Shown here: in pieces, positions 52,241 through 61,299 of the stretch
Layout: the number at the start of each line of letters is the position of its first letter
Position numbering within the stretch: position 1 is the stretch's first letter
The notes under the pieces: model-generated
What the model was told of the DNA's origin: nothing
Seen by the model: only the letters and a program-made list of their open reading frames with translations
The model's database searches: none
NCBI GenBank assembly: GCA_910574745.1
Contig: CAJTCE010000004.1
Span: 164,951 to 228,950, forward strand
Direction of reading: 5' to 3'
DNA length: 64,000 bases
DNA from: Lachnospiraceae bacterium
GTDB lineage: Bacteria > Bacillota > Clostridia > Lachnospirales > Lachnospiraceae
Translations under genes and position numbers: made by a program

Positions 52241-54652
52241 ATGGAAGCTTATAAAAACCCGGAACTTTCCGTAAGTGAAAGGGTAGAGGACTTGATTTCC
52301 AGAATGACCTTAGAAGAAAAGGTCGCCCAATTAAGCTGTATGGCGGTTGCCCATGGCGAGATTCCCGATATGGAAAATAATCTCCGTAATGGTGTGGGGG
52401 AAATATCCGATAATTTCGGACAGGAGACGATGGAGCTTAATTTAGCCACAGCAAAAAAAATTCAGGAATTTTTAACGAAGCACACAAGACTGGGGATTCC
52501 GGCTCTGATCCATAGCGAAGCGCTGCAGGGGCTGGCCCATGCGGGTGGAACAATTTTCCCGGCGGCAATCGGCATGGCAGCGTCATGGGATCCTGAGCTT
52601 GTGGTTTCCATGGGAGACACCATCAGGAGTCAGGCAAAAGCGATGGGAGCAAGACAGGTGCTTTCCCCGGTCATGGATGTTTGCAGAGACGCCAGATGGG
52701 GACGGATCAACGAGACCTATGGAGAAAGCCCTGCTTTGTGCGCGGCAATGAGCGCAGCCTATGTAAAGGGGCTGCAGGGAACTGATTTAAAGGACGGAGT
52801 GGTGGCAACTGGAAAGCATTTTTTAGGATACGGCTTTTCGGAAGGAGCCTGCAATATGCATGAATGCCATATACCGCCTAGAAGGCTCAGAGAGGTATAT
52901 GCCAAGCCCTTTCAGGCAGCCATCACGGAGGCGGGAATGCTTGGAATCATGAATTCCTACAATACCATAGACGGCGAGTGTGTGGTTACTTCTAAGCATC
53001 TGCTGACGGATCTGCTTCGGGATGAAATGAAATTTGAGGGAATCGTGGTATCCGACTATATGTCCTTAGAGCGCGTTCTAAATCCATTAAAGGGTGCGGC
53101 GGATATAGGGGAGGCGGCGGGCAGGACTTTGAATGCGGGCCTGGATGTGGAATGTCCCAACTTTGTAGGATATGCGGAACCGCTTATGGAGCTTGCAAAC
53201 CGGGAACCGGAAAAATGGATGCCTCTTATTGAACGTTCCTTAAGGAGGGTATTGACAGTTAAATTCAGACTAGGGTTGTTTGAGCAGACTTTTGACAGGG
53301 ATGAGGACATTGAACAAAACTTCTGTAATCCCGATTTTGAAAAGCGTTCCTTTGACGCGGCAGGCAAAACCCTGGTGCTTGTCAAAAATGAAGATAAACG
53401 TCTTCCTCTTTCTAAGAGTCTGAAGAAGGTAGCGGTTATCGGACCCTTGGGAGACGATATCAGAGGATTATTTAACGCTTATACTTATCCGGCAATGGTG
53501 GAGCTTCATGCTTCCAGAAAGCCCAATAGGGAAGGGACACAGCTTGCAGCGGAAGGGCTGATCAGCGAAAAGATAACGCCTCACTCGGAAAATGTAATTG
53601 TAGGAGAAGACCCATGTACAAATGACAAAATGAAAAAAATGTATCCCAAAACAGAATCTGTTCTGGAAAGCTTAAAGCGTCTCTATCCTGATATTACCTT
53701 TACTTATGCCAAGGGATGCGACATTTTGGGAGATGACAGATCGGGCTTTGAGGAAGCTAAAGAAGCGGCGAAGGATGCGGAAGCTGTTATCTGCGTTATC
53801 GGCGGAAGAAACGGTTGGGGAAAAAAGAATACGGTAGGCGAAGCGTTAGATACCTGTAAACTGGAGCTGACAGGAGTCCAGAGTGAACTGATAAAGGAGC
53901 TATATTTCGCAAATCCCAATCTTGTTGTCGCTCATTTAAACGGACGGCCCCTGACGGATTTGTTTATCGAAGATCATGTGAAAGCGGTATTGGAATGTTT
54001 CTGCCCCAGCCCTTACGGCGCACAGGCCATAGCAAAAACTTTGTTCGGAGATATGAATCCGGGCGGGAAAATGCCGGTTACCACGCCAAGATATGTGGGA
54101 CAGGTGCCGGTTTATGCAGAGCATATCCATGGCAGCGGATATTCCAAAAAGCGGGGAATGGTCTTGAATCATGAGGGATATTTTGACGGAACTAACCGTC
54201 CGTTACGATATTTCGGACAAGGATTATCCTATACGGAATTTTCTTATGATAATCTGAAGCTGGAAAAAGATTCCTTAAAGGCGGAGGATACTTTGAAGTT
54301 TTGGGTAAATATTACCAACACAGGCAGCGTTGACGGAGAAGAAGTGGTACAGGTATACTATACCGATGAAACTGCTTCCGTATGCCGCCCGGTAAAGGAA
54401 TTGGTTGGATTTAAGCGTGTTTTTCTGAAAGCAGGCGAGACGAAAACCGTGTGTTTCGAAATGCGATTAAGCCAGATTGCATTTTTGGATGAAGAAATGA
54501 AGTGGAAAATAGAGGCGGGAAAAAATAGGATTTCTATTGCTTCCTCGTCGGAGGACATACGCTTAACCGCGGAATTTGTAATTGAAAACGATGGCTATAT
54601 AGATGGAGCGAAACGTGGTTTTTATGCAAAGGCTTATGTGATTGGAGGATAA
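52241..54652 (+). CDS. Glycoside hydrolase family 3 beta-glycosidase (cytoplasmic)
   Basis: GH3 enzymes remove non-reducing beta-linked glucose, xylose or related sugars by a retaining mechanism. The 803-residue protein has the N-terminal TIM barrel with KHFLGYGFSEGA and the nucleophile Asp272 in GIVVSDYMSLERVL, the alpha/beta C-domain (KTLVLVKNEDKRLPL, AVICVIGGRNGW, MNPGGKMPVT) and a fibronectin-III-like end domain (GEEVVQVYYTDETASVCRPV, ELVGFKRVFLKAGE). No signal peptide: it acts on imported oligosaccharides. The ABC importer follows in the same unit, which supports this. Substrate cannot be told from sequence. Ribosome site AAAGGAGG is strong. Confidence 0.93.
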   Translation: MEAYKNPELSVSERVEDLISRMTLEEKVAQLSCMAVAHGEIPDMENNLRNGVGEISDNFGQETMELNLATAKKIQEFLTKHTRLGIPALIHSEALQGLAHAGGTIFPAAIGMAASWDPELVVSMGDTIRSQAKAMGARQVLSPVMDVCRDARWGRINETYGESPALCAAMSAAYVKGLQGTDLKDGVVATGKHFLGYGFSEGACNMHECHIPPRRLREVYAKPFQAAITEAGMLGIMNSYNTIDGECVVTSKHLLTDLLRDEMKFEGIVVSDYMSLERVLNPLKGAADIGEAAGRTLNAGLDVECPNFVGYAEPLMELANREPEKWMPLIERSLRRVLTVKFRLGLFEQTFDRDEDIEQNFCNPDFEKRSFDAAGKTLVLVKNEDKRLPLSKSLKKVAVIGPLGDDIRGLFNAYTYPAMVELHASRKPNREGTQLAAEGLISEKITPHSENVIVGEDPCTNDKMKKMYPKTESVLESLKRLYPDITFTYAKGCDILGDDRSGFEEAKEAAKDAEAVICVIGGRNGWGKKNTVGEALDTCKLELTGVQSELIKELYFANPNLVVAHLNGRPLTDLFIEDHVKAVLECFCPSPYGAQAIAKTLFGDMNPGGKMPVTTPRYVGQVPVYAEHIHGSGYSKKRGMVLNHEGYFDGTNRPLRYFGQGLSYTEFSYDNLKLEKDSLKAEDTLKFWVNITNTGSVDGEEVVQVYYTDETASVCRPVKELVGFKRVFLKAGETKTVCFEMRLSQIAFLDEEMKWKIEAGKNRISIASSSEDIRLTAEFVIENDGYIDGAKRGFYAKAYVIGG

Positions 54653-54656
54653 GAAT

Positions 54657-55730
54657 ATGAAGAGAATGAAAAAAATAACGAGAAGCTTATTGAGTGTTGT
54701 ATTGGTTCTTGCCATGATTTTATTATGCGGCTGTGGAAACGACGCCGGCGGGGCTGAACCGGAAACGGAAGAGGTACAGGGAACGGAGGAAGAAGCGAAA
54801 GAAAATGAGGCAAAAGAGCAAGCGGAAGAAAAGGAAGTGGAAAACGGAAATGAATAAGAGTATGTTTTAGGAATTGCATTTTCCGCCTTTGAGGAATTTC
54901 ATGTGGAATGGTTAAAGTATGCCGAAGAGGTTGCGGCAGAAAATAATATTACCATTATTACAACCAATGCCCAGAACAATATTTCCACCCAGATGGCGGA
55001 TATTGAATCCCTGATCGTACAAAAGCCGGACGCCATTATGGTATGGGCGGTGGATGCGGACGGTATGGTAAATGCGGTAGAAAGCATTTCGGCAGCAGGT
55101 ATTCCATGCATTTTATCAAGCTATTCCGTAAACACGGATCAATATGATCTGTATTTATATGAAGACCAGATACTGACCGGGCAGCTGCAGGCCGATTATT
55201 GTAAAGAATGGGTTGAAAACCACCCGGGAGAAACATTAAATTGCGGCTATATCTGGGGCGTAACAGGCATATCCGGATGTATTGAGAGATATGACGGCTG
55301 GAAGGACAATTGTGTGGATGGAGAGAAAATCGTGCTTTTGGATGAACAGATCGGAAACTGGTCTGCCGCAGAGGCTATGGCAATTACAGAGGACTGGCTT
55401 CAGGCATATCCGGAGATGAACTGCATTGTATGTATGAGTGATGAAATGGCATTAGGCGCGATTCAGGCTCTTCAGGGAGCAGGAAAGGATTTTGACGATT
55501 ATGTTATTATCGGGATTGACGGATCTGAAAGCGCACAGCTTGAACTGGATAAAGGAACTTTAGACGGAACGGTATTCCAGAACCGTTATCTGAATGCCAA
55601 ACTGCAGATGGAAGCGGTGGCGAGTCTTTTAAAGGGAGAACCTGTGGAAGAAAAGGACGTATTGATCAAGGCAAAGCAGCTGATGACTCCCGAAAATAAA
55701 GAAGAAATATTAAAGAGTCTGGAACGTTAA
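54657..55730 (+). pseudogene. Sugar-binding lipoprotein of a CUT2 ABC importer, interrupted by an in-frame TAA
   Basis: ATG 54657 (after GGAGG) begins a lipoprotein: basic start, hydrophobic helix and lipobox in AMILLCGCGND, then a Glu-rich linker. A TAA at 54855-54857 stops it after 66 residues. The same frame then continues open to 55730: EYVLGIAFSAFEEFHVEWLK, ITIITTNAQNN, VQKPDAIMVWAVDADG, MNCIVCMSDEMALGAIQ, IIGIDGSESAQ. This is a periplasmic-binding protein fold of the RbsB type. Changing one codon would restore 357 residues. GTG 54903 could restart translation (GAGGAA upstream), but the product would lack export signal and first strand. It may be a recent nonsense mutation, a sequencing error or read-through; ATPase and permease genes follow intact. 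Confidence 0.8.
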
Positions 55731-55748
55731 TGGGAAGGAGTATCGGAT

Positions 55749-57263
55749 ATGGACAATTCTGCTAAAACGCAGGTGTTGAAAATGCAGCATATTACCAAAT
55801 TATTTCCGGGAGTGAGAGCTCTTGATGATGTGGAACTGGAATTGAAAAAAGGAGAGATCCATGCCCTGATAGGAGAAAACGGAGCGGGAAAATCGACCTT
55901 GATGAAGATTCTGCTTGGAATCTATCAGCCGGATTACGGAGAAATTCTGTATAAAGGAGAGCCGGTAAAGTTTCATCAGCCTGAAGATGCATTACGGGCA
56001 GGAATTTCCATGATCCATCAGGAAATCAGCATGATGCCCAATCTGGATGTGGCGAGCAATATCTGGATTGCAAGAGAACGGCAGTTTATGAAAAAGGGGC
56101 TGCTGGATCACAAAGCCATGCATGAAGAAACAAAAAAGCTTCTTGATAAACTGGAAATCAGTCTGGACCCTTATGCAAAAGCAAAAAATTTAAGCATTGC
56201 GCAGCTTCAGATGGTGAAGCTGTGCAGGGCGATTTCCTATCATGCGCAGATCATCGTTATGGACGAACCCACATCCGCTCTGGCTGACGCGGAAATTCAG
56301 ATTTTGTACCGAATCGTAAGAAGGCTGGTCAGGGAAGGGACGACCATTGTTTTTATATCCCATAAGCTGGAGGAGATTTTTGAAATCTGCGACAGAATTA
56401 CGATTATGAGGGATGGGAAATATATTAAGACCGCTCGTACGGATGAAATGGACAGACAACAGCTGATCGCTCTGATCGCAGGAAGGGAATTAGAGGATTT
56501 ATATCCTAAGGAGCCGGTTGTCATAGGAGAAACCGTATTTGAAGTGAAAGATCTGAAAAGGGACAGTGTGTTTGAAGAAATTTCCTTTGATGTGCGTGCG
56601 GGAGAGGTTCTGGGCTTCTGTGGCCTGGTAGGAGCGGGACGGACGGAGATTATGAGAGGAATTTTCGGAATAGATAAACTGTCGAAAGGCACAATCAGTA
56701 TGGAAGGCAGACCTGTGGAGATACGTTCTCCACAGGATGCTATTAAAAACGGACTGGGATTTGTAACGGAAGACAGGCTCCGGCTTGGATGTATCGGAAA
56801 ATTGTCTTTAAAGCACAATATGACTCTCTCCAATCTCCCCGCTTATTGCAGAGCCGGATTTATAAACGGAAGAAAGGAAAGCAGGGCCAGTGCCGATATG
56901 ATGGGACGTATGGCGATAAAAGCGTATTCGGATAAGCAGCTGATCTCCCAGTTGTCGGGCGGTAACCAGCAAAAGGCTTTGATAGGAAGAAGTCTCCTTA
57001 CAAATCCCAAGGTACTTATTATGGATGAACCTACCAGAGGAATTGACGTGGGTTCTAAAAGTGAAATTTATAAAATTATCAATGACCTTGCAAAAAAAGG
57101 AATGGCCGTTATGGTGGTTTCTTCGGAAATTCAGGAACTTTTAGGAATCTGTGACAGAATTCTGGTCATCAGCCATGGGAGAATCACGGGAGAGTTTGAC
57201 AGAGAAAATGTGACCCAGACAGAGCTTATGAACGCTGCCTTTAAGCAGGCGGAGCATACATAA
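55749..57263 (+). CDS. CUT2-family sugar ABC importer ATPase (RbsA/MglA-like)
   Basis: The 504-residue protein contains two ABC domains in one chain. The first is intact: Walker A LIGENGAGKSTLMKILLG (near residue 40), signature LSIAQLQMVKLCRAI, Walker B IIVMDEPTSALAD, H-loop VFISHKLEEIFEICDRI. The second has the usual CUT2 variation: P-loop GLVGAGRTEIMRGIF, signature LSGGNQQKALIGRSL, Walker B VLIMDEPTRGIDVG. It energises import of a monosaccharide or related small ligand through the permease downstream. AAGGAG precedes the ATG, 18 bases after the binding-protein gene. Confidence 0.95.
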   Translation: MDNSAKTQVLKMQHITKLFPGVRALDDVELELKKGEIHALIGENGAGKSTLMKILLGIYQPDYGEILYKGEPVKFHQPEDALRAGISMIHQEISMMPNLDVASNIWIARERQFMKKGLLDHKAMHEETKKLLDKLEISLDPYAKAKNLSIAQLQMVKLCRAISYHAQIIVMDEPTSALADAEIQILYRIVRRLVREGTTIVFISHKLEEIFEICDRITIMRDGKYIKTARTDEMDRQQLIALIAGRELEDLYPKEPVVIGETVFEVKDLKRDSVFEEISFDVRAGEVLGFCGLVGAGRTEIMRGIFGIDKLSKGTISMEGRPVEIRSPQDAIKNGLGFVTEDRLRLGCIGKLSLKHNMTLSNLPAYCRAGFINGRKESRASADMMGRMAIKAYSDKQLISQLSGGNQQKALIGRSLLTNPKVLIMDEPTRGIDVGSKSEIYKIINDLAKKGMAVMVVSSEIQELLGICDRILVISHGRITGEFDRENVTQTELMNAAFKQAEHT

Positions 57264-57284
57264 AAGAAAGGAAGAAAACAATCT

Positions 57285-58277
57285 ATGAAACATGAAAATG
57301 AAATGAAATTCGGCGATTTTGTATTAAATAATAAGGCATTGTTCATCCTGACATTCCTGATCATCATTTTGTCCTGTTCATCTCCCGTATTCCTGACCCA
57401 AAGCAATATTTTTAATGTAATCAGGCAGGTTGCCATAGGGGGGATTGTATCCCTTGGCTTTACGGTCATTATGGCATCGGGATGTATGGATTTGTCTGTG
57501 GGCAATATGCTGAGCATGATAGGAGTCATTATTGCCCTGCTTGCCAAGATAGAAGGAATGCCTCTGATCGTGGCGTGCCTGATAGGAATTGCTGTGGGAA
57601 TAATCTGTGGATGTATTAATGCTACCGTTTCCACCGTCTTTAATCTGGCGCCTTTTATTGTAACCCTTGCCATGTCCCAGGTTTACAACGGTGCGGCTCA
57701 TTTGATATCCAACGGAAAACCGGTCAGTAATCTTCCCGAAAGTCTGGTAACCGTCGGGCAGGGATATGTGGGGATCATTCCGATTCCGGTCATTATTTTG
57801 TTTGCAGCAACCTTTGTTCTTTATCTGTTTTTGACTCATACAAGGATAGGCAGGCATATTCTTGCTATTGGAGGGAATTCTGCCGCTGCCAGAGTATCGG
57901 GAGTCAATGTAAATCGAACAAAGCTGATCGCCTATGTTATTATGGGAGCCTGCGTTGCACTGGCAGCGATCATTATGGACGGACGGGCTGCATCTGCACA
58001 GGTGGCAGCAGGTGCGGGAATGGAAATGGACGCTATTGCGGCGGTCGTAATCGGCGGAACGCCCTTACACGGGGGTTATGGAAATATGGTAGGAACGCTG
58101 ATCGGCTGTCTGATCGTAGGCGTTATCAACAACGGACTGAATCTTTTACATGTAAGCTCTTACTGGCAGATGGTAGGAAAAGGCGTGATCATTTTATTTG
58201 CCATTATTCTGGATTCCCAGAGTACAAAAATCATGGAAAGGCATAATAAAGGGAAAATGGGTGCAAAAGCGGCATAA
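57285..58277 (+). CDS. CUT2-family sugar ABC importer permease (RbsC-like)
   Basis: The 330-residue membrane protein has eight to ten helices, with the family patterns SLGFTVIMASGCMDLSVGNM, GCINATVSTVFNLAPFIVTL, and GRHILAIGGNSAAARVSGVN followed by AIAAVVIGGTPLHGGYGN, the cytoplasmic coupling region of BPD_transp_2 permeases. It forms the channel with the ATPase encoded just upstream. The start follows AAAGGAAG. It ends the importer unit; no terminator is evident before the promoter at 58325. Confidence 0.95.
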   Translation: MKHENEMKFGDFVLNNKALFILTFLIIILSCSSPVFLTQSNIFNVIRQVAIGGIVSLGFTVIMASGCMDLSVGNMLSMIGVIIALLAKIEGMPLIVACLIGIAVGIICGCINATVSTVFNLAPFIVTLAMSQVYNGAAHLISNGKPVSNLPESLVTVGQGYVGIIPIPVIILFAATFVLYLFLTHTRIGRHILAIGGNSAAARVSGVNVNRTKLIAYVIMGACVALAAIIMDGRAASAQVAAGAGMEMDAIAAVVIGGTPLHGGYGNMVGTLIGCLIVGVINNGLNLLHVSSYWQMVGKGVIILFAIILDSQSTKIMERHNKGKMGAKAA

Positions 58278-58324
58278 CAGTCATGACGGAAAATAAAGCG
58301 TGAAAATGAAGCGGAATAAATATA

Positions 58325-58353
58325 TTGAAGGTCTTTTGGATGTATGATATGAT
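58325..58353 (+). promoter_or_regulatory. Candidate SigA promoter for the ParB-BMP/phosphoesterase pair
   Basis: TTGAAG (58325-58330), a 17-base spacer and TATGAT (58348-58353) lie 95 bases before the next gene. The 170-base gap holds no gene. Confidence 0.5.
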
Positions 58354-58447
58354 TTTTTCAAGTCGAACACTCTGCCTAAGACAATGGGAATGAATCGGAA
58401 CAGTTGCCCGGCGGCTTGGGAAAACAGCGTAAATTCAGGAGGGAAAG

Positions 58448-60394
58448 ATGACTATGAGTTCAGAAATATATGAAAAGGTTCATAAGCTTGCAATAAAAGA
58501 TTTCCGCAATAAAACAGCAAAGGGTATGTATCCCTATCTTCAGGTGCTGGATGATATTTTATCCTATACGAATGTGGTTTCAGAAATAAATCTGGGGTTA
58601 GTCAATATACCTCTCGACCAGATTGCGGGCACAAAGACGGTAGGACGTACCAATGCTTTTGCCAGTAATTTTATGCCCCTTCTTCCGGAAAAATCAGAGT
58701 TTGCCGCAAAATGGTGCAGATTGTATGACGCCCATATAGAAGAGGGGATCAGAGAACCCATTAAAGCCTATGAATTTATGAACCGGTTTTATGTGGTGGA
58801 AGGAAATAAGCGGGTCAGCGTTTTAAAGTCATGCGATGCCGTTGAGATCGCTGCTCATGTTACCCGTATCATTCCTGAAGCGGATGATTCAGACGAGAGC
58901 AAAATCTATTATGAATTTTTGGATTTTTACGGAAAAACAGGGATTAATTACTTGAACTTTACAAGACCGGCCAGTTATATAAAAATAACAAAGCTGATAG
59001 GCATTGATCCTGAGAGTACATGGACGGCTGGGGAAAAAGAGCAGTTTCGTTCCTCTTATATACAGTTTTCAAAGGTTTTTCAAAAGAAAGGCGGGGATAA
59101 GTTATCCTTAACGCCGGGAGATGCTTTTTTACTTTATCTGGATATTTACGGTTATGAGTCCCTGCAGTCCAAAAGAGATGCGGATGTGCAGCAGGAAGTT
59201 ACAAAAATCTGGAATGATTTTGTTTTTTATCCTCGGAAGCCGGAAGTAAAGCTTATTATGGATGCTGACCGCGGGGCCGAAAAAAAGACGCTGGCCAAGC
59301 TGATTCTGCCACAGAGTCAAGAACCTTTAAAAATAGCCTTTATCCATGCAAAAACAGTAGAGACTTCCAGCTGGACCTACGGGCATGATCTTGGGCGCGG
59401 GCATTTAGAGCAGGCATTGGGCAGCCAGATAGAAGTTCAGTCCTATTTTCAGGCTGATTCGCCGGAGCAGGAGGTTGCGTGTTTTGAACAGGCTATTGCG
59501 GATGGAAATACGGTCATTTTTTCTACTTCTACAAAGCTGCTTGGCGTCAGTACCAAGTATGCGGTAAAAAATCCGAAACTGAAAATATTAAATTGTTCAT
59601 TAAATACAAGTAACAAACATCTGAGGACATATTACGGCAGGCTCTATGAAGCAAAATTCCTGATTGGCGCCATTGCAGGCATTATGTCCGAGACAAACGA
59701 AATCGGTTATGTTGCCGATTATCCGATTTACGGCATGATTGCCAACATCAATGCCTTTGCTTTGGGCGCCCAGATGGTAAACCCCAAAATTAAAGTTTAC
59801 CTGGAATGGTCAAAAATGAAATCGGAATCTTCAAAAAATGTATTGAAGAATATCAGAACTTCCTTTATATCGGGAAAGGATTTTATTAAGCCGGAAGCAA
59901 GCTCTAACAGGTTCGGCCTTTATACAGGCAGCGGGGATGATCTAATCAATCTGGCCATGCCTGTGTGGAACTGGGGGATTTTCTATGAAAAAACAGTAAG
60001 AAGTATGCTGAACGGGACTTGGAAACAGGAAGTGCCCAAAGGAAAAAATGAATCCATCAATGACTGGTGGGGCATGTCTTCGGGAATGATTGATGTAATC
60101 TGTTCCAAGAAGCTGCCTGCCGGCACATTGCGGCTTATTGAGCTTCTGAAAAGAGATATCTGTTCCGGCTCCTTCAATCCTTTTGCGGGGACGATCTATT
60201 CCCAGGACGGACTGGTTCATGATGTGATGCCGGAAGGAATTACATCAGAGGAGATCATTACCATGGACTGGCTGAATGATAATATTGTGGGAACGATTCC
60301 CGCTATGGATGATCTTGTGGAGGAGGCCAAACCCATTGTACAGGTTCAGGGAGTTGAAAAAGCCAAAGCGCAGGATGGAGACAGTCACTTATGA
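58448..60394 (+). CDS. Cytosolic fusion of a ParB-like domain and a BMP/PnrA-type substrate-binding domain
   Basis: The 648-residue protein has no signal peptide, lipobox or membrane helix. Residues about 45-140 resemble a ParB/Srx-type fold: NIPLDQIAGTKTVGRTNAF, EEGIREPIKAYEFMNRFYVV and EGNKRVSVLKS, the last like the nucleotide-contacting G-x-x-R loop of ParB-like proteins. After a helical middle part, residues about 298-560 look like a BMP/Med nucleoside-binding protein (LKIAFIHAKTVETSSWTYGH, LGRGHLEQALG, AKFLIGAIAGIMSETNEIGY, YGMIANINAFALGAQMVNP). BMP proteins are normally secreted lipoproteins; here one is inside the cell. It probably senses a nucleoside-like ligand. AGGAGG precedes the ATG, and the phosphoesterase gene overlaps its end by four bases. 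Confidence 0.8.
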   Translation: MTMSSEIYEKVHKLAIKDFRNKTAKGMYPYLQVLDDILSYTNVVSEINLGLVNIPLDQIAGTKTVGRTNAFASNFMPLLPEKSEFAAKWCRLYDAHIEEGIREPIKAYEFMNRFYVVEGNKRVSVLKSCDAVEIAAHVTRIIPEADDSDESKIYYEFLDFYGKTGINYLNFTRPASYIKITKLIGIDPESTWTAGEKEQFRSSYIQFSKVFQKKGGDKLSLTPGDAFLLYLDIYGYESLQSKRDADVQQEVTKIWNDFVFYPRKPEVKLIMDADRGAEKKTLAKLILPQSQEPLKIAFIHAKTVETSSWTYGHDLGRGHLEQALGSQIEVQSYFQADSPEQEVACFEQAIADGNTVIFSTSTKLLGVSTKYAVKNPKLKILNCSLNTSNKHLRTYYGRLYEAKFLIGAIAGIMSETNEIGYVADYPIYGMIANINAFALGAQMVNPKIKVYLEWSKMKSESSKNVLKNIRTSFISGKDFIKPEASSNRFGLYTGSGDDLINLAMPVWNWGIFYEKTVRSMLNGTWKQEVPKGKNESINDWWGMSSGMIDVICSKKLPAGTLRLIELLKRDICSGSFNPFAGTIYSQDGLVHDVMPEGITSEEIITMDWLNDNIVGTIPAMDDLVEEAKPIVQVQGVEKAKAQDGDSHL

Positions 60395-61008
60395 AAAATA
60401 TAAAAATTCTCTTTATAGCAGATGAGCCTTCTCCGGCATTATGGGATTATTTTGATGCGTCCAGACTGGATGGAATTGATCTGATCGTTTCCTGTGGAGA
60501 TCTTCCTCCCCAGTATTTGTCTTTTCTGGTTACCTTTTTCAGCGGGCCGTTATTGTATGTTCATGGCAATCATGACGATTGCTATGAGGATACTCCCCCG
60601 GAGGGGTGCATTTGCATTGATGACAGGGTATATGAATTTGAGGGAATCCGCATTGCCGGTCTTGGAGGTTCCATGAAGTACCGTAATGGAACCTTTCAGT
60701 ATACGGAAAGGCAGATGCTCATCCGTACCCTTAAGCTGCAGCGCCGGATTTTCCGTTACCGGGGTCTGGATATTCTGGTTTCCCATGCGCCTGCTTATGG
60801 CATTAACGATGGGACAGACCTGCCTCACAGGGGATTTCAATGTTTCCACCGCTTATTGGAAAAATATCATCCCAGATATTTTGTTCACGGACACATGCAT
60901 TTTTCATATAGTCCCATGCAGAAGAGGGTTTTAAAGCACGGGGAGGTTACCGTTATTAATGCGTGTAAGGAGTATGTACTGGAGTATCCTATGTCTGCTG
61001 AATCATAA
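60391..61008 (+). CDS. Calcineurin-like metallophosphoesterase, coupled to the ParB-BMP protein
   Basis: The 205-residue cytosolic protein has most of the metal-binding set: GD in IVSCGDLPPQYL, GNHD in VHGNHDDCYE, His in ILVSHAPAYG and GHMH in FVHGHMHFSY. The first motif, normally DxH, reads ADEPSP, so the Asp is kept but the His is Pro. This may alter metal binding or specificity. Substrate unknown: related enzymes cleave phosphomono- or diesters and cyclic nucleotides. Its ATG lies in the ATGA overlap with the upstream gene, which argues for a joint function. Confidence 0.85.
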   Translation: MKNIKILFIADEPSPALWDYFDASRLDGIDLIVSCGDLPPQYLSFLVTFFSGPLLYVHGNHDDCYEDTPPEGCICIDDRVYEFEGIRIAGLGGSMKYRNGTFQYTERQMLIRTLKLQRRIFRYRGLDILVSHAPAYGINDGTDLPHRGFQCFHRLLEKYHPRYFVHGHMHFSYSPMQKRVLKHGEVTVINACKEYVLEYPMSAES

Positions 61009-61133
61009 AATGCTGCCGTATTATGGATAAAGAACGGAAAACGCCGGCGGATACCGGGATAACGGTTTGAAATGCTGTTTACGGCAGGGGCCGGTAAAAA
61101 GAATATGGATTACGAAACGGATAAAGACGGGGT

Positions 61134-61163
61134 GTTAACAACGGAGAATAGCAGGTTAACAAC
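61134..61163. repeat. Phased direct repeat GTTAACAAC upstream of the second YesN gene
   Basis: GTTAACAAC occurs at 61134-61142 and 61155-61163, 21 bases (two helical turns) apart in the same orientation. AraC-family dimers typically bind such direct repeats. They lie 54 bases or more upstream of the proposed -35. The rest of the 291-base gap 61009-61299 holds no gene; a weak hairpin without T tract lies near 61073. Confidence 0.5.
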
Positions 61164-61216
61164 CCTTCTTTTTATGGGAAAAGTTTAATTTTTAACATAT
61201 GAGGTATATAATTTGT

Positions 61217-61245
61217 TTGCGGCTTCCTATATTACAAATTATAAT
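61217..61245 (+). promoter_or_regulatory. Candidate SigA promoter for the second YesN/YesM pair
   Basis: TTGCGG (61217-61222), a 17-base spacer and a perfect TATAAT (61240-61245), 55 bases before the chosen start. The weak -35 fits an activator-dependent promoter. Confidence 0.55.
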
Positions 61246-61299
61246 GAGTTTAGTAACATGGCATAAGTTTATGTAATGATCAGAATGAGGGTGTGCGCA

